From Cryptomeria japonica (Eukaryota; Streptophyta; Pinopsida; Cupressales; Cupressaceae): a DNA stretch of 64,000 bases. Position numbers and translations under genes: made by a program. Shown here piece by piece: positions 48,870 to 59,632 of this stretch (positions are counted from its first letter, which is position 1; every line of letters begins with the position of its first letter). The notes below the pieces were generated by a model. The model ran no database searches and was not told the origin of the DNA. It saw nothing but the letters and a program-made list of their open reading frames with translations. The stretch lies in NCBI RefSeq assembly GCF_030272615.1, contig NC_081412.1:666856352-666920351 (forward strand). Reading direction: 5' to 3'.

Positions 48870-49967
48870 CTATCCTACTGGTGGAGTGTTTCTTGGTTCT
48901 ACCGATGGAGGAGTATTCCCAACATTATTTAGGTCTGACTTTCTAATCCATTGTTTTGAGAATTCTTGCTTCACCTCTTCAACTTTTTCTTTTCCTTTCA
49001 AACTAGGACCTTTGTTGTCTACCGATGATGCCTTACTTCTGCAGAATTTTGCAATATGTCCAATCTTGTTAAAAGCATAACAAGTCACATTATTTTTTTG
49101 AATAGCCTTTCCATATCCTATCCCAGTTTGTGTTCTACATTGATTTGATAGATGTTCAAATCTTCCACAAATATAGCATCTTACATTCATTCTACAATTT
49201 TTAGAGTTATGACCAATTTTGTTGCATTTTGAACATTGACCGGTGGATGTATTGGTATTTTGATAATCTTTAGATCTACATTAATTTTCTCTATGACCAT
49301 ACTTGATGCAATTAAAGCATTTGCAATTGAATTTATAAGCATTTGGTTGTCTTACCGGTTTGCTATGATCCTGTGTGTTTGCAGTACCGGAGCTTTCACC
49401 AACTTCAAAGCTTAAATCATTACTGTCACCATTTGGTTTCTGATTCTTTATCATGTCACTAAGTTCTTCTAAGCTTTTCTTGAATTTCTCCTTGTGTTGA
49501 TTTGCAACAGCCAATTCTCTTTCCAAGATTTCTTTATGTCTCATGAGTTCATTTGAGTCATTTTGTGTATGCAACAGATCTATTTTCAACAAGTCATTTT
49601 CATAACTAGGTCTTGTATTTGTATTTTCAGCTTCATTCATTCTTCTAGTCAATTCCTCTTCATTCTTCTTCCTATCCTCAATTTCTTTACAAAATCTCAT
49701 AGTCATATCCTACATCTCATTCTTTGTTTCCATGTTCTCTTATTTCAGCTTGCTTATTGTATCATTAAGAGTTTCTTTTTCATCATTTTCATTTTGCATT
49801 TTTTCACATAATTCTCTTCTCTTATTTCTTGCAATGGTAAAATTCTCTTGAAGTGCTTGAATGATATCCTGAGCTGCCTTTAGATCATCTTCAAGTTTGA
49901 TTTTTTTCAATTTTTCTGTATCATAGTCTGAGAGAGCTGCTTCTAGTTGCTTCATCAGATTTTCCAT
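48870..49967 (-). pseudogene. Element A gag-like protein with four CCHC-type knuckles
   Basis: The start is ATG 49967 (MENLMKQLEAALSDYDTEKL), supported by the matching start in element E. About 200 residues of coiled coil are followed by CFNCIKYGHREN.C, CSKCNKIGHNSKNC, CYICGRFEHLSNQC and CYAFNKIGHIAKFC. The fourth has lost its second Cys. Stops in frame include TAA at 49740, TAG near 49710, TAA at 49281 and a TAG at 48870 that may be the true end. No UBN2-type copia gag core is visible, unlike element G. Confidence 0.85.
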
Positions 49968-50024
49968 CTCTACCGATGTCAAGATCTTCCTCAAGTTGTT
50001 AGGCTTCTAAAAATAGAGGACCAG

Positions 50025-50036
50025 GCTCTGATACCA
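50025..50036 (-). promoter_or_regulatory. element A primer-binding site (initiator Met tRNA)
   Basis: Minus strand TGGTATCAGAGC, two bases inside the 5' LTR; a perfect copia-type initiator-Met PBS as I remember it. Confidence 0.92.
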
Positions 50037-50038
50037 AT

Positions 50039-50843
50039 TGTTAGGATTCCCACAATACTGAGAGGGGGGGGGGGGTGAATCAGTATTGTACTGGTTAGCT
50101 ATAATTTTTAACTTAAAACATGCAGAACATATTAATACTATGTACCGGTGAACAGAAAGTAATGCAATAAATAGAGATAACAGTAACCACATGAAAAGCA
50201 CACCATAACACAATATTTTAATGAGGAAACCCGGTGTGGGAAAAACCTCAGTGGGATTTGTGACCCACAATATTCACTTACTAGCCAATAAGAGAATATT
50301 ACTACTACAATAGGGGCCTACACATGTAGGAAGGCCAAGTGCCTAGAGCTCACTGCTCAAATACAAAATAGGAAGTCTCACTTACTTAAAAAAATGGATT
50401 ATATAAATCCAATGTCTTGTACTGCTTCAAAATAGCATCTACTATGCCAGATCCAATATCGATTTCTACTCTGCTTCTTACATAAACCCTTAACCTATAA
50501 TTCACATAATAGGTCTGCCTTATTTCGCCTAATTACATTCCTCTATGCTTACCTAATTGTTCTATAATGATCTCTTATATATATGAGTCATTTTACAATT
50601 TTCCAAGTCGGCTTACAATGATTTTAGAATAATAAACAAAATAAATTTTAAACAAAATTCCTATCGGCCTCTGTGCCGGTATGCTTCCTTTCACTGCTGG
50701 TGTTGGTGGTTTGAGTGTCGATGTAGAGTCTGATCTTGCTAGTGCCGGTATGCTTTGCCGGTGTCATAGGATTGTAAGGTTGCCATCAATGACAAAACCT
50801 TCAATCACGTACAATGTCTCATTGGAGTGTGCATATGCCAACA
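50039..50843 (-). repeat. element A 5' LTR
   Basis: 805 bp, plus strand TGTTAGGATTCCC...ATATGCCAACA. Near-identical to 44300-45099 apart from scattered substitutions and the length of the G run. Confidence 0.93.
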
Positions 50844-50848
50844 GTGAT

Positions 50849-51928
50849 GATAATATTTTTCTTGTTGTCTATGTTGATGGCTTAATCATTACTGGCCATT
50901 CAGTACATTTGATTGCAGCAGTCAAACAAAATTTGTGCCAATTTTTTGACATGACATATTTAGGACTTCTCCATTACTGCTTAGGTGTTGGGGTCTAGCA
51001 AACTAGAGACAATATTTTTATCTCCCAGTCTAAGTATGTCAGAAATCTACTTGACAATTTTCGAATGCAGGATTGTAAACTAGCTTCCACGCCTATGGAG
51101 AAAGGGTTGAAGTCGCCAGCCAAGTCTTATTTGCCTCTAGTGGATGAAACAACATTCAAGAAACTAGTGGGTAGCCTCATCTACCTCACTACCACTAGAC
51201 CTAATCTCAGTTTTGTCATGAGCTAAGTCTGATTTGTGTTTGGTAGATGAAACAACATTTAGGCAACTAGTGGATAGCCTCATCTACCTCGCTGCCACTA
51301 GACCTAATCTTAATTTTGTCATGAGCTACATTTATCACTTTTTAATATCCCTAAAATATTATCATTGAAATGCAACAAAGCATGTGCTGTGATATGTGAA
51401 AGCCACTTTAGATTTGGCATTATGTATAGCAAGTGCAAGGATCCAAAGTGGATTGGTTGTGCAGACTCAAATTAGGTAGGTTCAATGGATGATAGAAAAT
51501 CCACATCTGGGTCTGTATTCAATTTGGGTATAGGTTTTTGTAACATGGACTAGCAAGAAGCCATAGGTTGTGGCTCTTTCCTCGACTGAATAAAAATATT
51601 AGGGAACAGTCAAGACAACATGTGAGGCAGTTGGGCTACATAGGATGCTTTCTGATATGAAACTACTCAAGAAGATCCCTCTCCCTTGTACATTGATAAT
51701 CAAGGGGTTCTCAAACTAGCCAAGAATCTAATCTTCCATGAAAATACCAAGCATGTTGAGCTTCATTGTCACTACATCAGCAAGCTGGTAGAAGACAAGT
51801 CAGTTCAATTATAGAATGTTCTGACAAAGGAACAAACTGCAGATATTCTCACCGTCTCTAAGCTCAGATAAGTTTCTTAAACTTTGGGGGAAACTTGGTA
51901 TAGTTGACGGATTGACCATTAAGGGAGG
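50849..51928 (+). pseudogene. Ty1/copia element F, RT C-terminal half and RNase H
   Basis: Continues F after element A: DNIFLVVYVDGLIITGHS, where the catalytic YVDD is YVDG, then MTYLGLLHYCLGVGV, a stop, FISQSKYVRNLL and KLVGSLIYLTTTRPNL. RNase H ends with IFHENTKHVELHCHYI and LTKEQTADILT. A ~100-bp segment encoding DETTFKKLVGSLIYL is tandemly duplicated (51143 and 51246 anchors, period 103). Several stops make it dead. Confidence 0.88.
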
Positions 51929-52154
51929 TATTAGATTAATATTCAGCATATTTAATATTAACAATCAATTATGTAATAGTTAGTTAGCTTCCAAATTAGT
52001 TTTTATGTTTCATTTACAAACTTCAGGTATGTAATCTCTTTATAAGAGATTTATTCATTAATGTTAATTCAGATGATTACCATAAGATGGGATATTTCTT
52101 TGTTTAATTTTTAATTTATGTTTGTATCTGTAGCAAAGTTATGAATTTTCAACA
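51929..52154 (+). repeat. copia element F 3' LTR
   Basis: After the purine-rich ACCATTAAGGGAGG, the sequence TATTAGATTAATATTCAGC (probably once TGTTAG) starts a ~226-bp LTR ending TTTTCAACA. Short LTRs with TGTTAGATTAATATT starts are typical of another copia lineage than elements A, B, E and G. Confidence 0.7.
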
Positions 52155-52427
52155 AAAAAACAGTGAATAGTAATGAGGTTACTAAGGGTGACACGGTTCG
52201 AATTCAAACAATAAGCCATAGAAGTACCATTAGTGGCTCTTCTAGGGTGAAACAATGAACTTGTATAAGATATGGCTTCCCTATCATCATGGATGACTGC
52301 ACTGATATTTGACATCAGATACTCATCAATATCAATGTCACATGTTCAACCAACTCTTATTTTCTTAGAGCTATTGATTATTCAAGAAAGAAATTAGGCA
52401 ATCTATTATAATACAAGTGGTGACTCA
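52155..52427. other. spacer between copia elements F and G
   Basis: Fewer than 300 bases, AT-rich, nothing recognised. ACTCA at 52423-52427 may be the left target copy of element G; its partner is not in the window. Confidence 0.4.
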
Positions 52428-53710
52428 TGTTGGCATAATGGATGAATTGATTATGTGTTGCATTGATGTTTTGTCATTGATGTCAACACTAGCTATTATG
52501 ATTGGTTTCCAGCAGACAAGTTTTGGTTACCGGTAGAAGATCTAGTGTTACCGACAGAAGAGACTATCTGTTCGACACTTTTGGCATGTTTGGATCAGTG
52601 AAGTATGTTTGATTTCATGTGTTATATGCTCCATGAGCATGTTTTGGTCAGTTGGTATTGGCTTGGTAATTGGATGGTATCATACACTCTAGTGAACCCT
52701 TACCGGCACTAGTTTAAGGCTTTACCGGCAAAGCTCTCATTGAGGAATTGTGACAGGATGCATAATTGGTGTTGGTGCAGCTTCTTCATGGATTTCAAGA
52801 TGCTGAAGATGTTCTTTGATTGTGTTTCAACTGCTTGAAGACATTGCTTTGGTGTGGTGGACCCAGAATAGGTCTGGTACCTATCTAGGGTATAGACCGA
52901 TATCATGCTAACGTGTACTCTACACATTACTGGGATGTCTCGAGATGATTTATGGATTTGTTATTATTGTTTTGGTCTTAATCTGACATGGCATATCATT
53001 GTAATAAGGAATTATGTAATGACCTTATTGTAATATCTTTAGGTGGCCAACCTAATCAGTTTAGGCCTTAGGGTTTGTATAAATAAGAGGTAGAAACTCT
53101 TTGTAATGTATCATGGTTATTGGAAGGGTCATGGTCAAGGAATGCAATGTGCGAATATTGTAATATCATTCAGATAGAGGAGTTGGTCGATCATTGGTGA
53201 TCGAATGGGATTCAAAAGAGGATTTAGTCCTTCGACATTGAGCTTAACTGAGACTGTAATCAGGCATGGTAGATGTTATTTCTAGCAGTTCACTCTATTG
53301 GATTATTGTCCATTTATCCTGAGATGGTTGTATCCTCTCTATAGTCAGTGAGACTCTTTTGTAATGAGCAGTACGATCTAGGCAGTGTGCCTTCCTACAA
53401 GTGCAAGCCCCTCATTGTAATACATACTTTCTGCAGAAGTATCACCTGACTATGCATAGGCTTCCCACTATGGTATTTCCCTTTTTGGGTTTTCCACATA
53501 CAAATCATGGTGTTATATGGCATGGTTGCTTTGAATTGATTATCTGGTTAATTTTTAAGTTGTATTGTTTACCGATATCTGTTCCTACCGACATCTATAT
53601 GTGCTTTATTGGTACTTGATTTGTTTAAGGTTGTATTGTCGATTAAAATTTATAATCTATTGACAACTGATTCACCCCCCCCTCTCAGTTGTTCATTGGT
53701 TACCCTAAAA
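52428..53710 (+). repeat. copia element G 5' LTR
   Basis: Starts TGTTGGCATAATGG and ends near TTACCCTAAAA, about 1,283 bp. U3 has TTACCGG motifs at about 52527, 52549, 52699 and 52724 and GTTTTGTCATTGATGTCAACAC at its start. R/U5 has GATTCACCCCCCCCTCTCAG (53668 on), as in the other LTRs of this group. The final CA is mutated. Confidence 0.85.
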
Positions 53711-53724
53711 ATTGGTATAAGATA
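53711..53724 (+). promoter_or_regulatory. degenerate primer-binding site of element G
   Basis: ATTGGTATAAGATA next to the LTR end corresponds to ATTGGTATCAGAGC with three changes, so initiator Met tRNA was the original primer. Confidence 0.7.
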
Positions 53725-53768
53725 TTTGGTCCTCTTTTGTAGAATCTTAATTACTTGAGGTAGATCCT

Positions 53769-54760
53769 ATGGAAACTAACACTTCTAATCCACCGACAAC
53801 TATTTTTAGATGAGAAATCCCTAACCTTGATGGAACAAATTATGGGATATGGAAAATTTGAATGGAGACTCATCTTAGATGTCTTGGCAAGGGTATTTGG
53901 GAGATCACTAAGAAAGGATACACACCTTATGATCCAACATCTGGCAATCCTACTCCTGTAGACTTGGATAAGAATATTGAAAATGATTGCAGAGCTAGAG
54001 AAGCCCTCTTGTGTGCACTTACTGATCAACAGATCATGGGATTGACTGATAAATCATCATCTAAGGTTATGTGGGACAAATTTCAAACTCTAAATGAAGG
54101 TGACCCTACTGTCAAAATTGCTAAACTTGATAGTTATCGGGTAAGATATGAAAACTTGAAAATGGAAGATAATAAAAGAATTGCTATGTTTATGGAAAGA
54201 GTAAATAATATTGTTATAGGAATTCAATGTTGTGGAGGATTTCTAAGTGAAGATGAAATAGTTTCAAAAGTCTTGAGAGCCCTTCCACCGAATTACAAGA
54301 TGAAGGCAACTACAATTAATGAGTTAAGAATAATGGCAAATACTTCAGTTAACAGAGACATTCTAATTAGGAAATTATTTTCTTTGGAGCTTGAAGAATT
54401 TGGATCTTCTGGAGCTGTAAAGTCTGAACCTTCTTTTCATGCATTATCATCAACATCTACCAGCAAAAGTGATTGGAAATCCCTATATGCAAAAGAATTG
54501 GAAGACATGAGGAAAGAATATGAATAACTTGAGCAACTTGAAGCCTTATTTGTTAGAAAAGTACCTAAAGGGCCAACTGGAAGTAAGTATGAAGGAAAAA
54601 CACCTTTTAAATGTTTTTCATGTAATAAGATTGGTCATTTTGCATCTAGATGTCCTGAACGAAATGCAAGGTTTGACGAAAGAGTTAAGAAATCTTTAAG
54701 CCTAACTAGAACAGATATAGATTCAAGAAAAGAAAACAATGCTACAAAGCAAATGAGGAA
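53769..54760 (+). pseudogene. copia element G gag
   Basis: ATG 53769 (METNTSNPPTT) is followed by IPNLDGTNYGIWK (DUF4219-type), a stop, then an open stretch from 53862 with the UBN2/Retrotran_gag_2 core: DPTSGNPTPVDLDKNIE, MWDKFQTLNEGD, IVSKVLRALPPNYKMK and SLELEEFG. After a TAA at 54525 comes the knuckle CFSCNKIGHFASRC (CX2CX4HX4C). Gag forms the particle in the cytoplasm and binds RNA. One knuckle is normal for copia, unlike the four of A and B. Confidence 0.9.
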
Positions 54761-56140
54761 GGAGTAACTGATGACTCTGGAGATGAACCAGCAGAAGACT
54801 CTGCTAGTGGATCTAGAAATGGAAAGGAATGGGTGTTCTATGCTTTGAAGGAAGATGAACTGAAATCAGCTATCAAGAATGAAGAGAAGGCCCTAGAAGA
54901 AAAAGTTGAAGATAAGGATGAATGGGTAATTGACAGTGGATGCAAACATCATATGACTGGAGATAAAGGGAAATTTTTGTCCCTGCAAGAATACAATGGT
55001 GGTCAAGTATGATTTGGAGATGACAAGGCATGTATGATCAAAGGTAGAGGTATTATTTATTTGGATGGTAAGCATAATATTGATAATGTCTATTATGTAG
55101 AAGGTTTGAAGCATAATCTTTTAAGTGTTGGTCAATTGGTTGATAAGGGTTTTCAACTTCAGTTTAAAGATAGAAAATGCAAAATCATCAACAAGACTAG
55201 TTTGGAGATTTCAACCGGTATTCAGACAGGATGTAATATCTTTCACTTGAACACTGGTAATAAGACATGTTTGATTGCTCATATTGATGAGAGTTGGCTA
55301 TGGCATAAGAGGTTGTGTCATGTTATTTTTTATTGTATTGTTAAGATTAGTTCAACTAAGGCAGTCAAAGATATACCAAAGAATATGAAGCCTCATAATC
55401 TGGTATGTAAGGAATTTCAATTGGGTAAGCAAGTCAGAAGTTCTTTTAAGAGAATACATGATAAATATAATGATGTAATTGATTTGATTCACACTGACTT
55501 ATGTGGTCCAGCAAGGACTAGAAGCTTTCAAGGTGATAGGTATTTCATGTTGATTATTGATGACTATTCTAGAATGATGTGGGTGACTTTTCTAAGGGAG
55601 AACTCTAAAGCTTTTGAGAAATTCAACATCATTAAAGTGAAGGTTGAAATAGAAACTGGATTGAAAATGAAATGTCTAAGATTAGATCATGGTGGTGAGT
55701 TCACTTCTCATGAATTTAACAGTTATTGTGAGACAAATGAAATCAGGAGACAACTATTGACACCTAGGACTCCTCAATAAAATGGAGTAGTTGAAAGAAA
55801 GAACAGAACCATTTTGGATGCAGCTACATCTATGATGATGGAAGCCAAATTGCCTCATATCTACTGGAGAGAAGTAGTGACTACAACAGTCTACACATTC
55901 AACAGAGTTCACATCAAAGGTGAAACCGGTAAGACCCCTTATGAACTATGGTTTGGACATACACCTACTGTTAAGTATTTCAGAATTTTGGAAGTAAATG
56001 CTATATTAAAAGAGATAACTCAATTGGAAAGTTTGATCCTAGTTTTGATGAAGGGATATTTCTTGGTTATTCAATTCAGAGCAAAGCATATAGATGTTAT
56101 AACAAAAGATTATAGAAAATTGTGGAAAGTGCTAATGTGA
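54761..56140 (+). pseudogene. copia element G protease and integrase
   Basis: Protease has WVIDSGCKHHMTG at about 54925 (active-site Asp-Ser-Gly). Integrase zinc-binding part: LWHKRLCH is kept, but the later CxxC is CKEF, missing one Cys. Catalytic core: IHTDLCGPA (Asp), LRLDHGGEF (Asp) and NGVVERKNRTI (Glu), the D,D-35-E triad. Stops: TGA near 55011 and TAA at 55778. Further integrase reads YELWFGHTPTVKYF before a frameshift. Confidence 0.9.
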
Positions 56141-56280
56141 AAGTGGATGAATAGTACATAAATCATTCTATATTATATGATAGGGAACCAGTAGTGGAAA
56201 TGATCATAACTGAACTGACAATGCCTCAACTGGTATAGGAAGCTGAGACAGTTACACCAACACAATCAAAAAATTCAACT

Positions 56281-57746
56281 GTGATTGATGATCAGAGCAG
56301 TGAACCTGAAGTTCAAAAGACACCAAGGTATTTAAGATTAAATCATTGTGAAGATCAAATTATTGGAGATAGGAACAAGGGAGTTATGACAAGAAGAAAA
56401 CTAGCAAATGAAGAAGTATGTCTTATTTCTCAAGTTGAACCGACAACTGTTATTGAAGCTTGTAAGGATAAACATTGGTTAAAGGTTATGGAAGATGAAT
56501 TAGATCAAATAGAGAAGAATGAAACTTGGTTTTTAGTTCCCCGACCTAAAAATAAAAATGTTATTGGAACTAAATGGGTTGTTAGGAATAAATTGAATGA
56601 GGATGGTAAAGTTGTAAGGAACAAAGCTAGATTGGTTTGTAAAGTATATTCTCAAATGGAAGGAATTGATTATGGTGAGACATTTGCACTTGTAGCTAGA
56701 ATTGAAGTTGTTAGACTATTTCTTGCCTATGCAACTTATAAGAACTATAAGGTTTATCAAATAGATGTTAAATGTGCATTTTTGAATGGTGAGCTTGAGG
56801 AAGAAATTTACATTGAGCAACCTGATGTATTTTCACTGACAGATGATAAAGATATGGTTTGCAGATTGAAAAAAACTTTATATGGTTTGAAACAGGCTCC
56901 TAGAGCTTGGTATGCAAAGTTAGATACATATCTTTTGAAGCTTGGTTTTACTAAAGCCACTGCTGATAGTAATCTATATTATAAGATCACTGATAATGAT
57001 ATTCTGATTATTGAAGTTTTTATTGATGATATCATTTTTGAAGGAGAAGATAAATTGTGCATAGAATTTGCTAACAACATAAAAAATAAATTTGAAATGC
57101 CCATGATTGGTGAGATGAAATTTTTCTTAGGTTTGTAGATTACTCAAACTGACAAAGGGATTTTTATTTGTCAAACTAAGTATCTGAGGGAATTGTTGAA
57201 GACATTTTATATGGAGAATTCCAAACCGGTAAGTACTCCTATGGCTACAAGTGAGAAATTATCTATCAAGGATACTTCTACACCGGTAAATCCGACAAGG
57301 TATAAGTCTATGATTGGTGGTTTGTTATATCTAACTTAGACTAGACCTGATATTATGAATACAGTAAGTGTTATTTCAAGATATCAAAGTAATCCTAAAG
57401 AAAATCATGAATGCACAGTAAAGAGGATATTCCGGTATTTGCAAGGAACAACAAAATATGGTTTATGGTATTCCAAAAATGCTGATTTCACTTTATGTGT
57501 ATATACTCTTAGATTGGGCAGGTGATACTTATCATAGGAAGAGAAATTTTGGTGGAGCTTTCTTTCTTGGAAATAAACTAGTTTAATGGATCAGCAAAAA
57601 ATAATCATGCATTTCTTTATCTACTGCAGAAGCTGAGTATATTGCAACAACAACTAATTGCACTCAATTCTTATGGATGAAGCAAATGTTGAAGGATATC
57701 AGGGTAAATTGTAGTGAACCGGTAATTATCTACTATGGTAACTCTA
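56281..57746 (+). pseudogene. copia element G reverse transcriptase and partial RNase H
   Basis: RT motifs: EACKDKHWLKVMEDELDQI, GTKWVVRNKLNEDGKV, YQIDVKCAFLNGELEEEI, RLKKTLYGLKQAPRAWY and EVFIDDIIFEG (catalytic Asp pair). The open part is 285 codons to a TAG at 57136. Then follow ELLKTFYMENSKPV, GGLLYLT and, after a frameshift, RNase H with DWAGDTYHRKRNFGGA and LSTAEAEYIATTTN. The text breaks at 57746 at the LTR of element E. Confidence 0.92.
57742..57746 (+). repeat. putative left target copy (CTCTA) of element E
   Basis: Five bases before TGTTGGCATTC. The right copy lies outside the window, so this is by position only. Confidence 0.4.
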
Positions 57747-58545
57747 TGTTGGCATTCTACACTCTTTGAGAATAGTTGATGTTGTCATTGATGGCAACCA
57801 TCTGGTAACCAACCGGCAGATACTGACACCGGCAATAGATTTTTACATACATCGGCAGACACCGGCACCGACAGGCACTTTACTGGCATCGGCAAAAATG
57901 CATACTGACACTCAGGCCGACATGGAATAAACTTTTGTTTATTGTATTTTAATGTAAAATATCTTTTGTAAGCCGACATGGTACATTGTAATAGACTCAT
58001 TTATGTATGAGATCTTATAGGTCATTTTTGTATGTAGATGGAAGAAAGTTATAATGTGTGATAAGGAAATTTTGTATAAGGTGATATAGTTGACAATGAA
58101 GGTTTTGGTTATGGACTGAGCTTAAACCGATACTGAACCTGGCATGTGAGATGTTGTTTTGAAGAAGTACCTTGTATTGGATTTTAATAATCCATTTTGT
58201 AGTCACTGTGACTCTTTATTGAGCAGTGCACTCTAGGCTATTGGCCTCCTTGCATGTGCAGGCCCCTATTGTAAGTAGTATTTATTCAATGGCTAGTGAG
58301 TAAATATTGTGGGTCACAAATCCCATCGTGGTTTTTCCCACACAGGGTTTCCTCATTAAATATCTTGTGTTATGGTGTGTTTTCTATGGTGTCTCTATTA
58401 TTTCTATTTATTGCAATAATTATTATTTACTGGTACACTATTTTAAGTTGCAAAGTTTCAAATAAGTTAAATTATTCTTTTAAACCGGTTAGACACTGAT
58501 TCACCCCCCCTCTTAGTGTCTTTGGGACTATCATTAAATCTAACA
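57747..58545 (+). repeat. element E 5' LTR
   Basis: TGTTGGCATTCTACACTC to AAATCTAACA, 799 bp. Contains GTCATTGATGGCAACC near its start, a cluster of (A/T)CCGGCA motifs at about 57815-57925, GTGGGTCACAAATCCCATCG and GATTCACCCCCCCTCTTAG. The order of these blocks is that of element A's LTR, with much divergence in U3. Confidence 0.88.
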
Positions 58546-58547
58546 AT

Positions 58548-58559
58548 TGGTATCAGAGC
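58548..58559 (+). promoter_or_regulatory. element E primer-binding site (initiator Met tRNA)
   Basis: TGGTATCAGAGC, two bases after the LTR end. Confidence 0.92.
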
Positions 58560-58616
58560 CTGGTCCTCTATTTTCAAAAGCCTAACAGCTTGAGGAAGAT
58601 TCTGAAACTGGTACAG

Positions 58617-58709
58617 ATGGAGAACTTGAGAAAAGAGTTGGAAGGAGCTCTTGAAGATTATGATGTAGAAAAATTGAAGAATATCAAACTTGAAGATGAT
58701 CTGACGACT
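58617..58709 (+). pseudogene. element E gag, N-terminal 31 codons
   Basis: ATG 58617 starts MENLRKELEGALEDYDVEKL and continues IKLEDDLTT, aligned with MENLMKQLEAALSDYDTEKL and IKLEDDL of element A. It ends at the insertion of element D; the next residues resume at 63666. Confidence 0.88.
58705..58709 (+). repeat. target-site duplication CGACT of element D, left copy
   Basis: CGACT before TGTTAGTGAAC is repeated at 63661-63665 after CGGTAACA. Confidence 0.88.
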
Positions 58710-59632
58710 TGTTAGTGAACAGATTTTCTCTTTGTTTTTAGAAAATTAATCTTAAACTCTGTTACCTTATTCTAAGAACAAATGATTCACTGAACAGTTG
58801 GATAAGCGTTGTTCAAATCACTTCCCTCTGAATTTTTGCATAGGTACAACTCCCTATCTTAGTTTTCATGGAATGTGTTTTTTTATATCTGAATGAAAGC
58901 TTTTAACCCGAAAGCATGTAAGGCCGCCTATTTCATTCTTGGATGAAAGGCTGAAATTTTCACATGTCTCATAAACAATGAAAGCTATTTTCCTTAATTT
59001 TTCAATGCATGTAACTACAGCAATTGAAACAAAGTTCAATATACTTTTTCCACCTGAACTAATTAAAGACGAACATATTTAAGGAAAATAAATCTGCCCT
59101 CAATCATGAATCTTTTCTAAGGTAAACAACACATTCAAAGGAAAGAACATCAGAGGAATAATGAATTACTGTAATGGAACTATCACTACTGTTACTTGAT
59201 CAGATGAACATATGCAAAGAAATGTTATCTATTCAGATTCAAAATACACAGATTTTCCTTCTCCCAAAAACAATATGATCAGATTTCATATATATATCCT
59301 TATGCAACAATGACACAAAAATACATTTGTCAATCTTTTTCCGTCACAGGTCTCCACAATCTAATTCTTCCTTTGATTAAAAACAGAAAATGCCAAAAAA
59401 AAAACTTGTGTCCAAGCTCACAAAATTAGTTACTAAAATCTAACCCTTCTACCATCTACTTTACTTAATTTATAGTCTAGATGGGGGAGGTCTCCCTGAA
59501 AACTCGACCACTCCCCGGTGAAACAGTTACGAAACCAACAAGAAATATTTTGGGATAGATGTCCCGAAGTCTTTGCATAACCATGAGAAATTATAAAAAT
59601 AAAGGAAATTAGTCCTAAATTGATGCATTATG
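58710..59632. other. element D, non-coding left part (3' side of its ORF)
   Basis: AT-rich, no ORF. I searched for similarity to the right end of the element and saw only short matches such as GAGGAATAA (59154 and 63639), not a terminal repeat. Confidence 0.5.

Larger units (their letters stand above)
44300..50843 (-). mobile_element. Element A: non-autonomous LTR retrotransposon with gag and a unique ~1,060-codon ORF
   Basis: Complete element of 6,544 bp: LTRs 44300-45099 and 50039-50843, 5-bp target duplication GTGAT, PBS, gag frame, ORF2 and purine tract, all in minus orientation. No protease, integrase, RT or RNase H motif occurs. LTR copies look about 95% alike by eye, so insertion was later than element B's. 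It splits copia element F. Sequence and layout are shared with element E and, more distantly, element B. Confidence 0.93.
52428..57746 (+). mobile_element. Ty1/copia element G, autonomous type, 3' end cut by element E
   Basis: 5' LTR (52428-53710), degenerate PBS, gag with DUF4219/UBN2-type core, CCHC knuckle, protease, integrase, RT and RNase H in copia order on the plus strand. The RNase H stops at 57746, where the LTR of element E begins; the remainder and 3' LTR are therefore not in the window. It has stops and frameshifts, so this copy is inactive, but its relatives could supply the enzymes that elements A, B and E lack. Confidence 0.92.

Noticed and set aside
53401-53619. 72-aa frame in the LTR of copia element G
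   Set aside because: Within R/U5 of the LTR, not conserved in related LTRs.
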